DNA of 6,403 nt from Bacillota bacterium (lineage in GTDB: Bacteria; Armatimonadota; Hebobacteria; Hebobacterales; Hebobacteraceae), in the NCBI GenBank assembly GCA_030668755.1, contig DAOVEW010000072.1:1-6403 (forward strand), in the 5' to 3' direction. The notes beneath the pieces were generated by a model. The model worked only from the letters and a program-made list of their open reading frames with translations, ran no database searches and was not told the DNA's origin. Shown here piece after piece: positions 1 through 4,563 of this stretch (the stretch's first letter is position 1; each line of letters opens with the position of its first letter). Position numbers and translations under genes: made by a program.

Positions 1-1281
1 CTCGGCAATGACGTTCTGCTTCTGGCCCGGATCCGCCGCCAGGTCGTAGAGCGCGCGCCACTCGCCGTTGCCGTACAGGACCAGCGCCCACTCTTTGCCG
101 CGCATGAGATAGCTCGGCGGCCTGCCGTCGGAGCGGCAGAATACGTGGCCTCGCACCTCGTCCTCTAGGCCGGCCATCGCGCGCAGCAGCGACTTTCCCT
201 GGACGCCCTCCCGCGGGTACGGCACTTCCAGCATGTCGCAGAGGGTAGGAAGCAGATCAATGCTCTCCGTCAGCCCCTCCACATCCCCCGCGAGCTTCCC
301 GCCGGGCACACGCATCAGCAGTGGGACATGCACCAACTCGTCGTACACGCCCCGCTCGTGCCACAGGTAACCATGCTCCCCAAAAGCCTCGCCGTGGTCG
401 GCGCTCACCACGAAGACCGTGTTGTCGAACACCCCCGCGCTGCGAAGCAGGCGCTCCACCTCGCCCACCGCCCAGTCCGCAAAGCGCAGGTTGGCGTCGT
501 AGAGGTTGATCCACTCGGGCAGCGGAGGGTGGTTGCATGTTGACAGGAGCTTCTCATCCCCAACCGGGAACTCAAAGGCCCCCCGCTCGAACCCCGGCGG
601 GCGCTTGCCGGCGAACAGCCGCGTCATCTCCTCCGGCTGGAGATAGGGCTGATGCGGCGGGTCAAAGTGAACGTACGCGAGAAAGCGGGAGTCGCCGTTC
701 TTGTCGAGCCACGCCTCGATGAGAGTGAGCAGCGGCTGGGGCAGCGTGAACTTCTCCCAGTCCGACACGAGGGGCTCCACGTCGCGCTGGTCGTAGACCT
801 TCTGGAAGTCCAGACCGATCCCCATCGCGGGCGATGCATTCGGGTTGGAGCTGAATAGCACGGTCCGGAAGCCCGCGCGCTCGAATCCCTGCGCCAGCGT
901 GAATGTCCCCTCCAGGAAGCGACGGCCCTCCAGCGCCAGGTGGGTGTCGCTGTATTGAGAGGTGAACAGCGAGGCCGTGGACGGCTTCGTGGACGGATAC
1001 TGGCAGAAGTGATGTCGGAAGACGAAGGACTGCTCCGCGAGGCGATCCATGTTGGGCGTCGTCGCGCGCGGATAGCCGTAGCAGCCAATGTGATCGGCGC
1101 GCGCTGCGTCGATAACGCAGATGACCACGTTCGCGCCCCGTGCTGCTTCCCGGATCGCCGAGACCTCGGGCGTCCCGGCCGTGAAGGTCGCTGGCTCGAA
1201 CTGGAGCTCTCCGCGGTCGCCGCAGCCGCCGGCAAGCAGGAGAAAGGTAAAGACGAGCGTCGCCCGCGCCCGACGAGACAC
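1..1281 (-). CDS. Sulfatase-like hydrolase/transferase, putative lipoprotein (gene A, C-terminus cut by window edge)
   Basis: An uninterrupted frame of 427 codons runs off the left edge. By comparison with gene B, about 60 C-terminal residues are missing. The GTG start at 1281 is chosen because a GGAGGAGG-type ribosome site lies 9 nt upstream and the start gives a short basic n-region, a hydrophobic stretch (L9-A17) and a lipobox-like L-A-G-G-C with Cys20. The protein is therefore probably an exported lipoprotein. Sulfatase-fold landmarks follow: D58 in I-D-A-A-R-A-D-H, then G-C-Y-G-Y-P-R and T-T-P-N; H205 and H210 in H-F-D-P-P-H-Q-P-Y; D295-H296 in A-D-H-G-E-A-F-G-E-H-G; and a late A-L-Y-D-L-x-x-D-P-G block typical of PF00884 proteins. 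The residue where sulfatases carry formylglycine Cys/Ser is Thr98 (S-T-K-P-S-T-A-S-L-F-T), so sulfate-ester hydrolysis should not be assumed. The substrate is unknown. It is the last visible gene of a three-paralogue tandem and is closest to gene B at the N-terminus (shared F-x-P-A-x-F-T and P-E-V). Confidence 0.9.
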   Translation of the reverse strand, partial: MSRRARATLVFTFLLLAGGCGDRGELQFEPATFTAGTPEVSAIREAARGANVVICVIDAARADHIGCYGYPRATTPNMDRLAEQSFVFRHHFCQYPSTKPSTASLFTSQYSDTHLALEGRRFLEGTFTLAQGFERAGFRTVLFSSNPNASPAMGIGLDFQKVYDQRDVEPLVSDWEKFTLPQPLLTLIEAWLDKNGDSRFLAYVHFDPPHQPYLQPEEMTRLFAGKRPPGFERGAFEFPVGDEKLLSTCNHPPLPEWINLYDANLRFADWAVGEVERLLRSAGVFDNTVFVVSADHGEAFGEHGYLWHERGVYDELVHVPLLMRVPGGKLAGDVEGLTESIDLLPTLCDMLEVPYPREGVQGKSLLRAMAGLEDEVRGHVFCRSDGRPPSYLMRGKEWALVLYGNGEWRALYDLAADPGQKQNVIAE

Positions 1282-1290
1282 TCCGCCCTG

Positions 1291-1298
1291 CCTCCTCC
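1291..1298 (-). promoter_or_regulatory. Ribosome binding site of gene A
   Basis: On the minus strand this reads GGAGGAGG, 9 nt before a GTG codon. It decides the start of gene A, because no ATG in the correct frame lies near the lipoprotein signal and an upstream TTG would add an arginine-rich extension without improving the signal peptide. Confidence 0.6.
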
Positions 1299-1325
1299 GC
1301 GCGGCCCCAGGCAACCCACCCACGG

Positions 1326-2801
1326 TCACAGTAGGTATCCCATGTTCCGTAGGTGCTTCTCCTGCTCGGGCGTCAACTCGGGCAGCGGAGCACTCGGCAG
1401 CGGGACCATCTCCGCGTCCGGGTCGAGAAAATCGCGCGGCGGCCGACGCTGTTTCTCCGCGAAGTCCCCGAATACCCCAATCAGCTCCTCCGCCGCCTCC
1501 GGCCGTTCCTCCACGACGTTCTGCCGCTGGCCGGGGTCGGACTCCAGGTCGTACAGGGCCCGCCACTCGCCATTGTCCCACAGAATGAGCGAGTGGGTCA
1601 GGCTCCGCACCAGGTACTTGGACGGCGGCCCACCGGCGCGCGCGAAGATGCAGTCGTGCACGCCATCGGTCAGCCCGGCAACCAGCGGCAAGAGCGACCG
1701 CCCCTGCGCCCCGTTCCTCGGGTACTCGACGCGCAGCAGGTCCAGGATCGTCGGGAACAGGTCGATGGTCTGGCTCAGCGTGCAAAGCCTTAACCCCCCG
1801 CCCTCCCCGCCGGGCAGCCGCATCACCAGTGGTATGTGCGTGTTATCGTCGTAGACCCCCCTCCCATGCCAGACGTACCCGTGTTCGCCGAACCCCTCGC
1901 CGTGGTCGGAGGTGACGATGAACAGCGTCTCGTCGAAGACGCCGAACTCGCGGAGCACGCTTTCCACCTCGCCCATCGCCCAGTCGCCGTAGCGGAGGTT
2001 CGCGTCGTATACATTGATCCATTCCGGCAGAGCCGGCGGCGTCGGCCTCACCGGCCGCGGCGGCTCCGGGAACTCGTAGTCGCCGGGCCGGAAGCTCACC
2101 GGCTCCAGGCCCCGGAACAGCTCCGTCATCTCCCCGGGCTGGGCGTAGGGCGTGTGCGGCGGCATGAAGTGAAGGTAGGCGAAGAAGCGCGCTCCATCTT
2201 GCTCCTCCAGCCACGCCCGGAACGCGCGCACCAACACCTCCGGCTGTGTCCATCGCTCCTCCGCGCGGGTTCGGGGAATGAGCTCCGCATCGCACTCCTG
2301 GTGGTCGAAATCGGTCCCCAGGCCGTATGTCGGCGACACCTTCAGGTTCGAGCTGAACACCGCTGTGCGAAGCCCCGCCCGGGACAGCCCTTGCTCCAGT
2401 GTGAACGTCCCGGACAGCAGCCCGCGCGGCCCGTCGGAGAGGTGTGTGTCGCAGTACTGCGAGGTGAGCAGCGAGGCGGTGGAGCTCTTGGTCTCCGAAG
2501 ACTGCGAGAAGTGCTTCTCGAACACCACTGCCGACTGCGCGAGCCGGTCTATGTTCGGCGTCGTCTCCCGCGGGTATCCGTAGCATCCCACGTGGTCGGC
2601 CCGCGTGGCGTCGAGCACGACAAGCACGATGTTGGCGCCCTCTACCGCGCTTCGGAGGGCCTCCACCTCGGGCGAGTCCGGCGTGAAGGCCGCGGGCTGG
2701 AAGGCGTTAGCGCTCCGATAGCGCACGCCCCCGTAAGCGGCCGCCGCCGCCGCCACCACCAAGATCCACCACAGCGCTCGCCCGCGCCACCGCGTGTTCA
2801 T
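1326..2801 (-). CDS. Sulfatase-like hydrolase/transferase with N-terminal membrane anchor or signal peptide (gene B)
   Basis: This complete 491-residue protein starts at ATG 2801, 7 nt after a GGAGG site, and ends with TGA. A basic N-terminus (R-W-R-G-R) precedes one hydrophobic segment (about residues 9-26) with no lipobox cysteine, so it is either secreted or held by a signal anchor, unlike its two neighbours. The catalytic domain carries D64 in L-D-A-T-R-A-D-H, H211/H216 in H-F-M-P-P-H-T-P-Y, a W-I-N-V-Y-D-A-N-L-R block near 261-270, D299-H300 in S-D-H-G-E-G-F-G-E-H-G, and the C-terminal A-L-Y-D-L-x-x-D-P block. It ends in L-R-N-M-G-Y-L-L, a tail style common in sulfatase-like proteins. 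The formylglycine position is Thr104 within T-K-S-S-T-A-S-L; the usual Pro and Arg of C-x-P-S-R are also replaced (Ser106, Thr108). Metal binding looks intact, but sulfatase activity is doubtful. A Thr-based phosphohydrolase or phosphotransferase, or an inactive homologue, are alternatives. It is the middle gene of the presumed operon. Confidence 0.93.
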   Translation of the reverse strand: MNTRWRGRALWWILVVAAAAAAYGGVRYRSANAFQPAAFTPDSPEVEALRSAVEGANIVLVVLDATRADHVGCYGYPRETTPNIDRLAQSAVVFEKHFSQSSETKSSTASLLTSQYCDTHLSDGPRGLLSGTFTLEQGLSRAGLRTAVFSSNLKVSPTYGLGTDFDHQECDAELIPRTRAEERWTQPEVLVRAFRAWLEEQDGARFFAYLHFMPPHTPYAQPGEMTELFRGLEPVSFRPGDYEFPEPPRPVRPTPPALPEWINVYDANLRYGDWAMGEVESVLREFGVFDETLFIVTSDHGEGFGEHGYVWHGRGVYDDNTHIPLVMRLPGGEGGGLRLCTLSQTIDLFPTILDLLRVEYPRNGAQGRSLLPLVAGLTDGVHDCIFARAGGPPSKYLVRSLTHSLILWDNGEWRALYDLESDPGQRQNVVEERPEAAEELIGVFGDFAEKQRRPPRDFLDPDAEMVPLPSAPLPELTPEQEKHLRNMGYLL

Positions 2802-2898
2802 CAGTCGGCCTCCGCACGAAGTCTACTCAGGGCGGCCCTGCGTGTAAAGGACATCCAGCAGCGGGGAACTCGCGGCCAACAGCCCAGGATTCGCCCGG
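2802..2898 (-). other. Intergenic spacer between genes C and B
   Basis: The spacer is 97 nt and contains the gene B ribosome site. A small perfect inverted repeat (CAGGGC, one base, GCCCTG at 2828-2840) is present. Its loop is too short for a good hairpin and no U-run follows, so it does not look like an intrinsic terminator. No promoter is recognisable. The spacer is compatible with read-through from gene C into gene B. Confidence 0.4.
2809..2813 (-). promoter_or_regulatory. Ribosome binding site of gene B
   Basis: On the minus strand this is a consensus GGAGG, 7 nt upstream of the ATG at 2801. It supports that start and independent translation initiation within the presumed C-B-A transcript. 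Confidence 0.65.
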
Positions 2899-4371
2899 CT
2901 AGTCGAGATAGCCGAGTGCGCGCAGCTCCCGCTCGAGCTGCGGAGTCAGCTCGATCTTCTCTCGCTCCGCCCTCGGACGCGTCTCCACTCCCTCGCCCAA
3001 GAACTCATGGGGAGGCTGGCGCTGCGCGCGCGCGTATGTCTCGAAGGCCGCGAAGAGCTCCGCGGCTCGCTCCGGCTCCTCGGCCAGGATGTTCACCCTC
3101 TGCTCCGGATCGTTCCGCAGGTCGTACAGGCCGCGCCACTCCGGGTTCTCGAAGAGCACAAGCGAGTAGCGCTCACCGCGAACCATGTACTTGGGAGGCT
3201 GGTTGGACCGAATGAATGTGTAGTCGTTGATTTGCTCGGTCAAGCCCTCCAGCAGCGGCAGCAGCGACCGGCCCTGTATCTCGTCCGCGGGATAGCTGAT
3301 CCCAAACAGGTCGTACACCGTGGGGAGCAGGTCAATCGTCTGGGTCAGAGCGTCGAAGCTGCGCGGTTCTCCGCTCCCCCCGGGCAGCCTCATCACGAGC
3401 GGGATACGCGTCACGTCGTCGTAGATGCCCCAGCTATGCCAGACGTATCCGTGCTCGCCGAAGGCCTCGCCGTGGTCGGCGGTCACGATGAAGAGTGTGT
3501 TCTCGAACACCCCGGCCCCCCGCAGCAGCCTCTCCACCTCGCCGACCGCCCAGTCCCCCCAGCGTAGGTTGGCATCGTAGAGGTTGATCCAACCAGGCAG
3601 TGCCGGCGGATCCCTCTTTGGGACGTAGTACTGGGCTGGGAACTCCCACTTGCCATGGCCGTACTTCTCGCGCCGATACCCGGGAGGCGTGTCTCCCGCG
3701 AAGAGCTCGGTCATCTCATCCGGCTGCACGTAGGGAGCATGTGGAGGGAGGAAGTGGAGATAGGCGAAGAACCGGGAGCCGCTTCTCTCCGCCAGCCACT
3801 CCTCGAACTTGCCCAGCAGCGCCTCCGGCCGCCGATGTATCGAGCTGCCGCCTGGCGCCAGCTCATCCCCATAGTAGGCTTCGTCGAAAGCGCAGCCGAC
3901 GCCGACCTCGGGAGAGGCCAGGATGTTCGAGCTGAACAGCGCCGTTTGGAATCCGGCCGCCTTCAGCCCGACCGGCATCGTGAAGGAGGGCTCCGCCTGC
4001 TTCCACATGCCGCCCATCAGATGGGTGTCTACGAACTGCGACGTGAACAGGCACGCTGTGGACATCCTTGTCGCCGGATACTGGCAGTGGTGGTTCCTGA
4101 ACACCAGCCCCTCTTCGGCGAGCCGGGCGATGTTCGGCGTCGTCTCCCGCGGGTACCCGCAGCAGCCTACATGGTCGGCTCGCGCGGCGTCGATGACACA
4201 GATGACCAGGTTCGGCCCCCGCCCGGACGCCGGCTGCGGCCCGGCGCGGCCCTCCCTCGCCTCTCGGTGGGCCCCCTGGCAACCCGCACAAAGGACACCA
4301 GCCGCAAGCAGTGCAACAAGCCGCAAGATCGAATATCGCTTCGCCACGCTATTTCGCTTCGCAGAGAGCAT
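2899..4371 (-). CDS. Sulfatase-like hydrolase/transferase, putative lipoprotein (gene C)
   Basis: The frame ends in TAG at 2899 and is open up to an ATG at 4419. The ATG at 4371 (490 residues) is preferred because the 4419 start would put 46 residues ahead of the putative lipid-modified Cys. From 4371, a K/R-containing n-region and a hydrophobic run (L-V-A-L-L-A-A-G-V-L) end in L-C-A-G-C at Cys31. This is an imperfect lipobox, because -3 is Cys. A GTG at 4347 would give an even more typical 22-residue signal. No start has a convincing Shine-Dalgarno. The domain has D61 in I-D-A-A-R-A-D-H, H206/H211 in H-F-L-P-P-H-A-P-Y, D299-H300 in A-D-H-G-E-A-F-G-E-H-G, the W-I-N-L-Y-D-A-N-L-R block and a terminal L-R-A-L-G-Y-L-D. 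The formylglycine position is Thr101 (A-T-R-M-S-T-A-C-L-F-T), so it lacks the catalytic Cys/Ser of sulfatases. It is the first gene of the presumed operon. Its substrate is unknown. Confidence 0.9.
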   Translation of the reverse strand: MLSAKRNSVAKRYSILRLVALLAAGVLCAGCQGAHREAREGRAGPQPASGRGPNLVICVIDAARADHVGCCGYPRETTPNIARLAEEGLVFRNHHCQYPATRMSTACLFTSQFVDTHLMGGMWKQAEPSFTMPVGLKAAGFQTALFSSNILASPEVGVGCAFDEAYYGDELAPGGSSIHRRPEALLGKFEEWLAERSGSRFFAYLHFLPPHAPYVQPDEMTELFAGDTPPGYRREKYGHGKWEFPAQYYVPKRDPPALPGWINLYDANLRWGDWAVGEVERLLRGAGVFENTLFIVTADHGEAFGEHGYVWHSWGIYDDVTRIPLVMRLPGGSGEPRSFDALTQTIDLLPTVYDLFGISYPADEIQGRSLLPLLEGLTEQINDYTFIRSNQPPKYMVRGERYSLVLFENPEWRGLYDLRNDPEQRVNILAEEPERAAELFAAFETYARAQRQPPHEFLGEGVETRPRAEREKIELTPQLERELRALGYLD

Positions 4372-4457
4372 ACCTGCGGGCATCGCCCACGTCAAACGGG
4401 CCCTCTGAAGGTCACTCATGGCACCGTCGAAGCAGGGGGAATGTACGCCTTCGGCGA

Positions 4458-4463
4458 ATCATA
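4458..4463 (-). promoter_or_regulatory. Candidate -10 element for the C-B-A operon
   Basis: On the minus strand this is TATGAT, five of six matches to the sigma-70 -10 consensus, in an AT-rich patch of otherwise GC-rich DNA. The best -35 at 18 nt spacing (TTCAGT) is weak. It would place transcription start about 30 nt before ATG 4419 and about 80 nt before ATG 4371. This is a guess from one hexamer. Confidence 0.2.
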
Positions 4464-4467
4464 CAAT
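4462..4467 (+). promoter_or_regulatory. Candidate -10 element for gene D
   Basis: On the plus strand this is TACAAT, five of six matches to the -10 consensus, about 95 nt before the ATG at 4564. No acceptable -35 is seen at 16-18 nt. It overlaps the minus-strand TATGAT by two bases, so the two cannot be judged independently. Confidence 0.15.
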
Positions 4468-4563
4468 GCCAGACGGGGAACACTGAAGGCGTTGGGGCGC
4501 GTCGACGCGCTGTTCCCATCGGAGCGCGCTTCGTATTTCAACGGATTGTCGGACTCACATACA

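Larger units (their letters stand above)
4372..4563. other. Divergent intergenic region between genes C and D
   Basis: This region is more AT-rich than its surroundings and must hold the promoters for both directions. The outer part (4372-4419) may instead encode an N-terminal extension of gene C. The plus-strand frame of gene D is also open across it, with another ATG at 4441 placed directly after AGGGGGA. Starting there would give an implausibly long segment before the signal sequence. No RNA gene, riboswitch or strong operator-like palindrome is visible. Confidence 0.5.

Noticed and set aside
994..1011. Cys five residues before Thr98 in gene A (also in gene C) as a formylglycine site
   Set aside because: The sequence is C-Q-Y-P, not C-x-P-x-R; the spacing to the conserved S-x-A-x-L-x-T block is also wrong for the catalytic position, and gene B lacks this Cys.
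624..1319. 231-codon minus-strand frame with ATG start over gene A
   Set aside because: It is out of frame with the conserved sulfatase-like motifs and gives a low-complexity Ser/Arg-rich product. The true frame is the one starting with GTG at 1281.
2828..2840. Inverted repeat CAGGGC-G-GCCCTG as a terminator
   Set aside because: The one-base loop forces a much shorter stem and no T-run follows in either direction.
1836..3215. 459-codon open frame on the plus strand
   Set aside because: It lies antisense to genes B and C and crosses their spacer. The product is arginine- and proline-rich with no recognisable motif, as expected for a shadow frame in GC-rich coding DNA.
4441..4563. Upstream ATG 4441 as start of gene D
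   Set aside because: The purine run AGGGGGA abuts the ATG, too close for a normal ribosome site, and it would add 41 residues ahead of an already long leader.
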